Assembly: GCA_900772695.1 (NCBI GenBank)
Contig: CAAGRO010000317.1
Span: forward strand, 1 to 13,372
DNA: 13,372 nucleotides
Direction of reading: 5' to 3'
Source: an uncultured Oribacterium sp.
GTDB lineage: Bacteria > Bacillota > Clostridia > Lachnospirales > Lachnospiraceae
Part shown: piece after piece, positions 7,457 to 13,372 of the stretch
Layout: every line of letters starts with the position of its first letter
Position numbering within the stretch: position 1 is the first letter of the stretch
Notes under the pieces: generated by a model
Databases searched by the model: none
What the model was told of the DNA's origin: nothing
The model's input: the letters and a program-made list of their open reading frames with translations, nothing else
Made by a program: the position numbers and the translations under genes

Positions 7457-7480
7457 TGTATGCACCGCTCCGTGCATACA
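7457..7480. repeat. Perfect 9-bp inverted repeat in the araC leader
   Basis: TGTATGCAC (7457-7465) and GTGCATACA (7472-7480) flank a 6-nt loop CGCTCC. The right arm abuts the ribosome binding site GGAAAGG (7481-7487). As DNA it is a good dimeric operator candidate for autoregulation, since its arms begin with the TGTATG hexamer shared by other control regions here. As RNA it would be a stable hairpin beside the ribosome binding site. Confidence 0.65.
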
Positions 7481-7493
7481 GGAAAGGTTCACT

Positions 7494-8360
7494 ATGTTAT
7501 CTACCGAAAAGTACATTCAGTCCGGCTCCGACTTCTACGTCTATACCGCCGGTGCCCTCGCGCAGAAGCTCTTCCTCTATCCGATGATCGTCGGAAACTT
7601 CCACTACATGCCGGGCTACCGTATCCGCCGCCAGTCCTTTGACAGCTTTCTTCTTATGTATATTAAGCGCGGGCAGTGTCTCGTCGAAACCGGCGGACAG
7701 ATCCGCACCGCCTATGCGGGCAATGTCGTCTTCCTCGACTGCTATCAGCCCCACGCCTACGGCACCGACCACGGCTGCGAAGTCGAGTGGATTCACTTCG
7801 ACGGTACGAATGCCCGCGGCTACTATGAAGCGATCACACAGCAGAGCGGTCCGGTGATCACCCTGAAGGACAGCTATCGCTTCGAAAAGTATCTTCATAA
7901 GCTTTATCTCTGCTTTCGCGATGCGCTCGCCATCCGGGACCCGCTGCTGAACAATTACATCGTGAATGTCCTCACCGAGCTGCTGCTTGCCCGGAACCAG
8001 GACAGTGCCGATGTGAGCTCCAGTGGCATCATTGACGACACCATCGCCTATATCACCGATCACCTGCAGGAGGAGCTCTCGCTCGAGCAGCTCGCACGCC
8101 AGGCATCCCTGAGCCCGTTCTACTTCAGCCGTCTCTTCAAAAAGGAAACCGGCTACTCTCCGCATGAGTATGTGATCCAGGCACGCGTCAACGCCGCAAA
8201 GTACTTCCTGCAGTCCGCCCGGCTCAGTCAGAAGGATATCTGCTACTCCTGCGGCTTTTCCTCGGAATCGAGCTTCTGCACCACCTTTAAAAAGGCGACC
8301 GGTCTCACACCATCGCAGTACAGAAAAAACGTAAGCTCCGAGCGCTGGATTCAGGAGTGA
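7494..8360 (+). CDS. AraC-family transcriptional regulator
   Basis: The 288-residue product has the standard two-domain AraC layout. Residues about 25-110 form a cupin-like effector domain (YQPHAYG at 84-90, EVEWIHFDG at 96-104). Residues about 180-280 hold the double helix-turn-helix: LSLEQLARQASLSPFYFSRL (195-214) and, in the second motif, QKDICYSCGFSSESSF (246-261) ending with the family pattern FKKATGLTPSQYRK (265-278). The frame is open upstream from a TTG at 7371, but ATG at 7494 is preferred because GGAAAGG lies just before it and the conserved domain starts soon after. It is divergent from the DUF5107 gene and convergent with the importer operon. It probably senses galactose or a derivative and controls the surrounding genes, and perhaps itself; target and effector are inferred from context only. 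Confidence 0.93.
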   Translation: MLSTEKYIQSGSDFYVYTAGALAQKLFLYPMIVGNFHYMPGYRIRRQSFDSFLLMYIKRGQCLVETGGQIRTAYAGNVVFLDCYQPHAYGTDHGCEVEWIHFDGTNARGYYEAITQQSGPVITLKDSYRFEKYLHKLYLCFRDALAIRDPLLNNYIVNVLTELLLARNQDSADVSSSGIIDDTIAYITDHLQEELSLEQLARQASLSPFYFSRLFKKETGYSPHEYVIQARVNAAKYFLQSARLSQKDICYSCGFSSESSFCTTFKKATGLTPSQYRKNVSSERWIQE

Positions 8361-8471
8361 CGCATCACACGACAACGTAGGCATCTGCTGCCACTTCGAT
8401 CGCTGCTTCAGACGCGACGCTTCCGGGATCTGAACGATCTCGACCGAAGAGCTGTGATTATGAATTTCCAA

Positions 8472-8505
8472 AAAGGGGATCACCGATCATACGGTGATCC
8501 CCTTT
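8472..8505. terminator. Bidirectional terminator between araC and the importer operon
   Basis: AAAGGGGATCACCG (8472-8485) and CGGTGATCCCCTTT (8492-8505) form a perfect 14-bp stem with loop ATCATA. On the minus strand the stem is followed by further T residues, and on the plus strand by TTTATT. It lies 111 nt after the araC stop and 21 nt after the binding-protein stop, and suits both convergent transcripts. Confidence 0.92.
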
Positions 8506-8526
8506 ATTCAGGAGCTGAATCTCAGA

Positions 8527-9624
8527 TTACTCTGCATCCTTACCCATCTCGTCCTTGTAGTTCTCCGGTGTTACGATAACAGCGTCTACCGCAGTCTCCA
8601 TATCCGGTGTCTGGCCATCGATGATCTGGTAAAGAACATTGACCGAACCCTCACCTACGGAAAGGGATGAGAAGTACGCAGCGGCCTTCATGCAGGTACC
8701 ATCTGCACCCTTATTGTTCCACTCGTCCTTCGCCATATAGCCGCCGAGACCGACAACGCAAGCATCCTTATCGAGGCCGGCAGACTCGAGGGCACGGCAG
8801 GCACCGATGGTTCCCTCTTCGTTCGCACCGGTTACAAGCCAGGTCTTGACCTCCGGATGAGCGGTGATGATGGAGGTCGCCGCAGTGTTACCCTTATCGG
8901 TTGTTCCATCATAATCTGCCTTGTAGATCTTCGCTGTATCGAAATCCGGGCAGTCTGCCACGAACTGATCATACTCACCCTCTGCTCTCGGCACGCAGGA
9001 GGATACGGTATCCATCGTGAGGATCAGGAGCGCAACGTCATCCTTACCTACGAGATCGTTTGTTTTTGCATAGTCTGCAAGCCATGCACCGTTTGCCTGA
9101 CCGATGACATACGCATTGATACCTACCCACGGAGCGATCTTGTTACCAGCCGTATCCTGGAGTGCATCATCGGCTGCAACGATCGGAATGCCTGCCTCAG
9201 TTGCCTTATCCACCGCAGCCTGAGACATGGTCTGATCCGGAATACAGGTGACGATGCCCTTCGCGTTGTTTGCGATTGCGTTATCGATGGCCTTCAGGTA
9301 CTCCTCCGGGCTCATCTTCGCATCGACATAGGTGAAGGTATCGCCCTTCGCTTCGACTGCTGCCTTCGCCGCATTCCCCTCATCGATGAACCAGGTCTGA
9401 TCACCGGCCTTATAAATACCGTATACGACGCCGGCCTCACTGCTGCCTTCCTTCTTCTCTTCTGCAGCCGCTGTATCTGCTGCCGCTGCAGCTGTGGTCT
9501 CTGCCTTTGCAGCTGCCGTTGTCGCCGTCGTGGAGCTGCCCTCTACGGAGCAGGCTGCCAGTGAACCGACCATGGCTACGGCCATACCAAGGGATACGAG
9601 CTTCTTGAGATTTGTTTTTTTCAT
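8527..9624 (-). CDS. Monosaccharide ABC importer solute-binding lipoprotein, AraF-like
   Basis: The 365-residue product captures a monosaccharide outside the membrane and delivers it to the permease. It has a lipoprotein signal with lipobox LAAC (Cys25), an Ala/Thr-rich linker (about 28-60), then a type I periplasmic-binding domain (Peripla_BP_4 group). By eye it aligns with E. coli AraF: IPDQTMSQAAVDKA, VKTWLVTGANEEGTIGACRA and DAVIVTPENYKDEM have clear counterparts. AraF is known to bind both L-arabinose and D-galactose, and the gal genes here favour galactose. Several AraF sugar-contact positions seem changed. Start 9624 is chosen over upstream in-frame ATGs because AAGGAGG precedes it and the signal peptide starts there. 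It is last in the importer operon, 186 nt after the permease, with its own possible promoter and leader hairpin. Confidence 0.93.
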   Translation of the reverse strand: MKKTNLKKLVSLGMAVAMVGSLAACSVEGSSTTATTAAAKAETTAAAAADTAAAEEKKEGSSEAGVVYGIYKAGDQTWFIDEGNAAKAAVEAKGDTFTYVDAKMSPEEYLKAIDNAIANNAKGIVTCIPDQTMSQAAVDKATEAGIPIVAADDALQDTAGNKIAPWVGINAYVIGQANGAWLADYAKTNDLVGKDDVALLILTMDTVSSCVPRAEGEYDQFVADCPDFDTAKIYKADYDGTTDKGNTAATSIITAHPEVKTWLVTGANEEGTIGACRALESAGLDKDACVVGLGGYMAKDEWNNKGADGTCMKAAAYFSSLSVGEGSVNVLYQIIDGQTPDMETAVDAVIVTPENYKDEMGKDAE

Positions 9625-9639
9625 GTTTTCCTCCTTACA

Positions 9640-9655
9640 GGGTGCCGGAGCACCC
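9640..9655 (-). promoter_or_regulatory. Stable tetraloop hairpin just before the binding-protein ribosome binding site
   Basis: On the minus strand GGGTGC and GCACCC form a 6-bp stem closed by TCCG, that is a C(UNCG)G tetraloop, a notably stable RNA type. It ends 3 nt before AAGGAGG. It may protect or set the 5' end of a separate binding-protein mRNA. Confidence 0.6.
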
Positions 9656-9669
9656 ATGATTTTCATGTT

Positions 9670-9697
9670 TTTATAATGCACGGGACGTCGTCGACAA
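9670..9697 (-). promoter_or_regulatory. Possible internal promoter for the binding-protein gene
   Basis: On the minus strand TTGTCG (9697-9692) and TATAAA (9675-9670) are 16 nt apart, giving matches of 4/6 and 5/6 to consensus. It lies in the 186-nt permease-binding protein gap and would allow extra expression of the binding protein. An imperfect hairpin CGGGA/TCCCG (9681-9705) overlaps it. Confidence 0.4.
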
Positions 9698-9810
9698 ACA
9701 TCCCGGCGTATACAGATGTGAATATACGATGTTTGAAAGCTTCACTGACGCTGAAGTGCTGCCGTCCGCAACTTCTACAGGACACAGAGCACAAATTCAA
9801 TGGGAATCGA

Positions 9811-10782
9811 TCAGAGGTTCTTCATGGATAGCTCCAGAAGCTCCTTCTCACGACGCTGCTTACGGATGTAGTCGGTCGTCAGCGCGAACAGCAGGAGGCC
9901 GCCCTTTGCAACGTACTGCCAGAAGGATGGTACATTGACCATCGTGAGGCCGGTGTTGAAGGCCTGGATCAGGATGATACCAAGGAAGGTACCGCCCATG
10001 TCGCCGACGCCGCCGACGAAGGAGACACCACCGAGGATAACCGCCGTGATGGCGTCAAACTCGAGGTTGACGTTCGCTGCCGGCTGACCGGAGTTCATAC
10101 GGGCTGAGAAAATAATACCGCCGATGGCACAGAGCGCGCCCATCATGACGAAGGACTTCGTGACGATCTTCTGCGGATTCAGACCGGCGAGACGGGCGGC
10201 TTCCTGGGAACCGCCGATCGCGTAGATGGAACGACCGAACTTCGTCTTCGCGAGGATGATGCCGAAGATGATGATGCAGATCAGCATGATCCAAACGGAA
10301 ATCGGGATGTTCAGGATACGAAGCTTTCCAATCAGCAGGAAGGTCGGATTCGCGATAGCGACCGGTTTACCGCCGCAGAGAATATACGCGAAGCCTCGAA
10401 TCACCGACTGCGTAACGAGGGTGGCGATGAAGGCCTCGAGCTTGATTTTATTGACCATGAAGGCGTTGCATAATCCCACCGCCATACCGGCCAGGATCGT
10501 GATCACACAGGTCACGATGAACGGAACACCCATGCCGACCAGCGTCGCTGCGAGGACACCAGAGAACGCAGCCAGTGATCCCGGGGACAGATCGTTCTGT
10601 CCGGCGATGATGAGATAGGTATGTCCGATCGCAACCAGTCCGACGAGGGAGGCTGCGATCAGGATGTTGATCAGGTTCGTCACGGACAAGAAGTTTCTGT
10701 TCAGTGATGTAAATAATACGAATACGGCGACGATGGCTGCCATCAGGACGAGCTTATCGCCATCAATTTTTAATTTTTTCAT
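9811..10782 (-). CDS. Monosaccharide ABC importer permease, AraH/RbsC-like
   Basis: The 323-residue product is a polytopic membrane protein of the BPD_transp_2 type that forms the sugar channel as a dimer. The family signature is GQNDLSPGSLAA (about 61-72; the usual form is DLSVGS), and the loop that contacts the ATPase is seen in GGSQEAARLAGLNP. Hydrophobic segments recur through the whole length (for example residues 11-27 and 45-60), and the C-terminus is a basic cytoplasmic tail (YIRKQRREKELLELSMKNL). Its ATG overlaps the ATPase stop by 4 nt (ATGA), so the two are translationally coupled. Substrate is inferred as galactose and/or arabinose from the partner binding protein and the locus. 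Confidence 0.95.
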   Translation of the reverse strand: MKKLKIDGDKLVLMAAIVAVFVLFTSLNRNFLSVTNLINILIAASLVGLVAIGHTYLIIAGQNDLSPGSLAAFSGVLAATLVGMGVPFIVTCVITILAGMAVGLCNAFMVNKIKLEAFIATLVTQSVIRGFAYILCGGKPVAIANPTFLLIGKLRILNIPISVWIMLICIIIFGIILAKTKFGRSIYAIGGSQEAARLAGLNPQKIVTKSFVMMGALCAIGGIIFSARMNSGQPAANVNLEFDAITAVILGGVSFVGGVGDMGGTFLGIILIQAFNTGLTMVNVPSFWQYVAKGGLLLFALTTDYIRKQRREKELLELSMKNL

Positions 10783-12287
10783 TTCTCTTCCACCTTCCCG
10801 ATCATCGCAAGGCTCAGGAGCTTCGTTTCACTCGCCTCCTCACGCATGATCTCACCGGAAATCTGTCTCCCCTTCATAACGATGATCCGATCGGACAGTC
10901 CGATGACCTCCGGAAGCTCCGAGGAAATCAGGATCACGCCGAGTCCCTGCTTCGCAAATGCACAGATCATGTTGTAAAACTCCGACTTCGCACCGACATC
11001 GATGCCCTTCGTCGGCTCATCCAGAATGAGCACCTTCGGTTTCGTGCTGATCCATCGGGCGACGATGGCTTTCTGCTGATTACCACCTGAAAGCTCGACG
11101 ATCTTCTTATCCGGCGATGGTGTTTTGATACGGAAGTCCCGGATGCCGGCAGTTGCCGTTTCCTCATCCTTCTTCGGATCGAGGAAACCGAAGCGGTTCG
11201 AGTGCTGGTCCAGCATGGAGATATTGATATTCTCTGCGACGGAGAAGTTTGCGATGATACCCTGCAGCTTTCGATCCTCCGGAACAAGGACGATGCCCTG
11301 CTCCATCGCGTCATGCGGGGAGTGGATACTGAGCTTCTTTCCTTCGAGGTATACCTCGCCACCCTTCATGTGGTCTGCACCGATGATGGCTCTCATCAGC
11401 TCGGTTCGACCGGCGCCGACGAGTCCGGAGAAGCCGAGAACTTCGCCCTTTCTGAGGGTGAAGGCCGTCGGTTTCACGTAGTCAGACGATACGTCCTTTA
11501 CTTCGAGCAGCACCTCACCGATCTCCTTATCACGATCGAGGCTGCTGTAGATATCTCCGAGATCACGCCCGACCATCATCTTGATCATCTGGGCCTGTGG
11601 CGTTTCCTTCGTCACGACCGTATCGACATAATGGCCATCCTTGAAGATCGCCACCTTATCGGTGATTTCCTCGATCTCATCCATACGATGGGATACATAA
11701 ATGATGATCTTATCTTCTGACTTCAGCTTCCGGATGATCTTAAACAGTGCGTCGATTTCCGAATCCGACAGGGATGCGGTCGGCTCATCGAAGGCGATGA
11801 CCTTCAGATTCTCTCTCGAATACGCCTTCATGATCTCGACCATCTGCTGGTACGCGATACTAAGATCCTTGACCTTCGTTTCCGGTCGAATCGGCAGTCC
11901 GAAGTCCTCGATGATCTTCTGCGCCATGCTGTTCGCTTTTACGGTATCGATGATACCGAATTTATTGACCGGCATTCTGCCGAGGTAAATATTCTCTGCA
12001 ACGGACAGCTCCAGAAGGATCTGTCGTTCCTGATAAATAATCGAGATGCCTTCCTCGATGGCTTCGTGTGGCGTTTTAAAGTGCTTCTCTGCACCATCCA
12101 GTAAATACTTTCCGGACGTCGGCTGATAATCACCGTTCAGTGTCTTCAGAAGTGTGGATTTACCGGCACCATTCTCTCCGAGAAATGCAAGTACCTCGCC
12201 GGAATACGCTTTGAAGCAAATATCGTCCAGTGCCTTCACACCGGGGAAATATTTGGAAATATGCTGGAATTCCAGAACATGTTCCAT
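10779..12287 (-). CDS. Monosaccharide ABC importer ATPase, AraG/MglA/RbsA-like (two nucleotide-binding domains)
   Basis: The 502-residue product powers import and is the usual length for the fused double-ATPase family. Domain 1 has Walker A GENGAGKST (37-45), the divergent signature LSIAYQQ (142-148), Walker B VIAFDEPT (163-170) and switch His200. Domain 2 has the degenerate Walker A GLVGAGRTE (288-296), an intact signature LSGGNQQ (399-405), Walker B VLILDEPT (419-426) and ISSELPE where the switch His would be, all typical of this family. The frame is open to 12332, but ATG 12287 is chosen because AAAGGAG stands 7 nt upstream. It is first in the importer operon, divergent from galM across 379 nt. 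Confidence 0.96.
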   Translation of the reverse strand: MEHVLEFQHISKYFPGVKALDDICFKAYSGEVLAFLGENGAGKSTLLKTLNGDYQPTSGKYLLDGAEKHFKTPHEAIEEGISIIYQERQILLELSVAENIYLGRMPVNKFGIIDTVKANSMAQKIIEDFGLPIRPETKVKDLSIAYQQMVEIMKAYSRENLKVIAFDEPTASLSDSEIDALFKIIRKLKSEDKIIIYVSHRMDEIEEITDKVAIFKDGHYVDTVVTKETPQAQMIKMMVGRDLGDIYSSLDRDKEIGEVLLEVKDVSSDYVKPTAFTLRKGEVLGFSGLVGAGRTELMRAIIGADHMKGGEVYLEGKKLSIHSPHDAMEQGIVLVPEDRKLQGIIANFSVAENINISMLDQHSNRFGFLDPKKDEETATAGIRDFRIKTPSPDKKIVELSGGNQQKAIVARWISTKPKVLILDEPTKGIDVGAKSEFYNMICAFAKQGLGVILISSELPEVIGLSDRIIVMKGRQISGEIMREEASETKLLSLAMIGKVEEK

Positions 12288-12474
12288 GTAGTCGCTCCTT
12301 TCGTTATTTCTGGCGTCGGACGACTCCTGCACCTGCCTCTTTATGCGGTCGGGACAGGCTTCGGATCGTCTGTTTCATTCGTTACGTTCGTTCAACTGTG
12401 TTCATTGTAAAACAGCCGATACCAAAAATCATTGTTGCGAATTGCGGATTAGTTTTGAAATCTTGCTCTCATAC

Positions 12475-12483
12475 AGTATAGCA
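12475..12483 (-). promoter_or_regulatory. Candidate importer operon promoter (extended -10)
   Basis: On the minus strand TGCTATACT (12483-12475) is an extended -10 (TGn plus a 5/6 box); the -35 region at 12503-12498 is poor, as is common for extended -10 promoters. The leader to the ATPase start would be about 180 nt. TGTATG overlaps the box's downstream edge. Confidence 0.4.
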
Positions 12484-12512
12484 GTGTCAATTCACTCCGT
12501 TATGGATATACT
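12484..12512 (+). promoter_or_regulatory. Candidate galM promoter
   Basis: GTGTCA (12484-12489, 4/6) and TATACT (12507-12512, 5/6) are 17 nt apart on the plus strand, with TGTATG starting 5 nt after the -10. The leader to galM would be about 145 nt. A second option is TTGAAA (12455-12460) with TATAGC (12477-12482), 16 nt apart. Confidence 0.4.
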
Positions 12513-12609
12513 GAGATTGTATGAAAGAATGAACAAGCCTGCGCGATTTTCGCTTTTATGAATCCTGCAGAGATTTGTATGTTTCCTGCATTCAAAACGA
12601 ACAAAACGG

Positions 12610-12646
12610 TGTTGAAAAATCGATGCATCATCTAGGATTTTCAACA
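12610..12646. repeat. Inverted repeat in the galM leader with a palindromic centre
   Basis: TGTTGAAAA (12610-12618) and TTTTCAACA (12638-12646) are perfect 9-bp arms around a 19-nt spacer that contains the 8-bp palindrome GATGCATC (12622-12629). It ends 5 nt before the galM ribosome binding site region (AAGGTGGAG, 12652-12660). It could be an operator or an RNA hairpin that affects galM translation; there is no U-run. Confidence 0.55.
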
Positions 12647-12666
12647 AACATAAGGTGGAGTATCAG

Positions 12667-13372
12667 ATGAGATTTGAAATTTTGGCGGATAGCGAAAACG
12701 AGTTTCGGAAACGTTACCGGAGTATCACAAGTAGCAGCATGATGGTCGAGCTGTCCACTTTCGGAGCAGCAATTCAAAATATTGCTCTCCGCGATGAACG
12801 AGGGTGGCGATCCATCGTTCTCTCCTATCCGAGCGAGGACGCACTATGCGCATCCGGTTCCTATGCAGGGCGCACACTCGCACCGAACGCGGGGCGTATC
12901 CGCGGCGGCGCACTCGACATCTGCGGTCGGAAGCATTCGCTCGCACCGAATGACGGGCAGAATCAGCTGCACGGGGGGAAGCATAATCTTTCGTTTACAG
13001 ACTGGGCTGTCGAAGAGCTGGAGGAAGCCCCGGACTATGTGAAGATCGGCTTCACTGCGACACAGCCGGACGGACTCGACGGATTCCCCGGTAATCGTCG
13101 CTATCATGTACGCTATATCATCGAGGATACGAGCTGGATCCGAATTGAGTATCGTGCCGAAAGTGACCAGCCGACCTATGTGAATCTGTCAAATCATACC
13201 TACTGGAACCTCGCCGGTACGGAGTGGGAGCCGGAAGTCGGCGCAGGGCTCCGGCAGGAACTCGAGATTGCTGCGAATAATGTGGTACTGAACGATGCCG
13301 CGAGCCTGCCTGCTGATCTGATTCCGGTCGCCGGAACCCCCTTCGACTTCCGCGTCCCGGTCACGCTGCAGC
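12667..13372 (+). CDS. galM: Aldose 1-epimerase (galactose mutarotase) GalM, N-terminal part (3' end outside window)
   Basis: GalM converts beta-D-galactose to the alpha anomer that GalK uses; it is cytoplasmic. The 235 visible residues begin MRFEILADSENEF and contain the family hallmarks: YAGRTLAPNAGRI (substrate-binding Arg region), NDGQNQLHGG with the first catalytic-site His, PDGLDGFPGN, and NLSNHTYWNLAG with the second His. The general acid/base Asp and Glu of the family lie further on, outside the window. The family is about 340-350 residues, so about two thirds is present and the frame runs open to the edge. AAGGTGGAG lies 6 nt before the ATG. It is transcribed away from the importer operon, so one control region can serve uptake and mutarotation. 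Confidence 0.95.
   Translation, partial: MRFEILADSENEFRKRYRSITSSSMMVELSTFGAAIQNIALRDERGWRSIVLSYPSEDALCASGSYAGRTLAPNAGRIRGGALDICGRKHSLAPNDGQNQLHGGKHNLSFTDWAVEELEEAPDYVKIGFTATQPDGLDGFPGNRRYHVRYIIEDTSWIRIEYRAESDQPTYVNLSNHTYWNLAGTEWEPEVGAGLRQELEIAANNVVLNDAASLPADLIPVAGTPFDFRVPVTLQ

Larger units (their letters stand above)
7133..7493. promoter_or_regulatory. Divergent control region between the DUF5107 gene and araC
   Basis: This 361-bp gap has no credible gene. It holds overlapping divergent -10 regions near 7330-7336, two overlapping copies of TGTATG (7226-7235), a small inverted repeat ATGCG/CGCAT (7233-7246), CCGGA/TCCGG (7287-7299), a hairpin next to the DUF5107 ribosome binding site (7155-7183) and a 9-bp palindrome next to the araC ribosome binding site (7457-7480). 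Both genes would have leaders longer than 140 nt. Confidence 0.6.
12288..12666. promoter_or_regulatory. Divergent control region between the importer operon and galM
   Basis: This 379-bp gap is AT-richer than the genes and has no credible coding frame. Near its centre are back-to-back -10-like boxes (TATACTG on the minus strand at 12480-12474, TATACTG on the plus strand at 12507-12513). It also has TGTATG at 12475-12470 (minus), 12518-12523 and 12576-12581 (plus), and two inverted copies of AACGAACnnAACG at 12392-12380 (minus) and 12596-12608 (plus). I found no convincing catabolite-responsive element. Confidence 0.6.

Noticed and set aside
7371..7493. N-terminal extension of the AraC protein from a TTG at 7371
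   Set aside because: The extension is Arg/Pro/Ser-rich, covers the leader palindrome and lacks a ribosome binding site; ATG 7494 has GGAAAGG just upstream.
7497..8483. 328-codon minus-strand open frame opposite araC
   Set aside because: It covers the AraC gene in antisense and runs through the bidirectional terminator; the plus-strand AraC protein has clear domains.
9470..9540. Short tandem repeat in the binding-protein gene
   Set aside because: It is the Ala/Thr-rich linker after the lipidated Cys; low-complexity codons explain it.
12540..12560. Catabolite-responsive element resembling AAAAGCGAAAAT on the minus strand
   Set aside because: At least three mismatches at key consensus positions, including the leading TG and trailing CA.

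Overview
The window reads as a galactose-utilisation locus from a Gram-positive clostridium, most likely Lachnospiraceae or a close relative. The reasons are a class II GalT, a solute-binding lipoprotein with a lipobox, strong AGGAGG-type ribosome binding sites, and a moderately high G+C content (judged by eye). The genus cannot be named from sequence alone. I see no tRNA, rRNA, CRISPR array, insertion sequence or phage gene.

Layout from left to right. (1) A minus-strand Leloir operon, read galK (2286-3464), galE (1013-2029), galT (1-795, cut by the left edge). Its intergenic gaps are unusually structured, and the galE-galT gap is almost filled by a 173-bp near-perfect hairpin at 834-1006. 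(2) Also on the minus strand, a 1141-residue cytoplasmic protein (3707-7132) with an N-terminal DUF5107/mutarotase-like domain and a long C-terminal TPR-like region. Its terminator overlaps the galK promoter. (3) A divergent intergenic region (7133-7493), then a plus-strand AraC-family regulator (7494-8360) ending in a strong bidirectional terminator. (4) A minus-strand monosaccharide ABC importer of the AraFGH/RbsABC type, read ATPase (10779-12287), permease (9811-10782), binding lipoprotein (8527-9624). (5) A 379-bp divergent promoter region, then a plus-strand aldose 1-epimerase galM (12667 to the right edge, truncated).

Together the genes give a complete route for free galactose: uptake by the ABC importer, anomer conversion by GalM, phosphorylation by GalK, uridylyl exchange by GalT and UDP-sugar recycling by GalE. 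The AraC protein is the only regulator in view and is the natural candidate to control the set. The DUF5107-TPR protein has no role I can assign with confidence; its placement suggests it acts on galactose or galactosides inside the cell. No beta-galactosidase or phosphorylase is in the window.

The best candidates for something undescribed are the long hairpin inside the gal operon, a hexamer (TGTATG) that clusters in the control regions and sits just downstream of predicted -10 boxes, the galK promoter nested inside a terminator hairpin, and the DUF5107-TPR protein itself.
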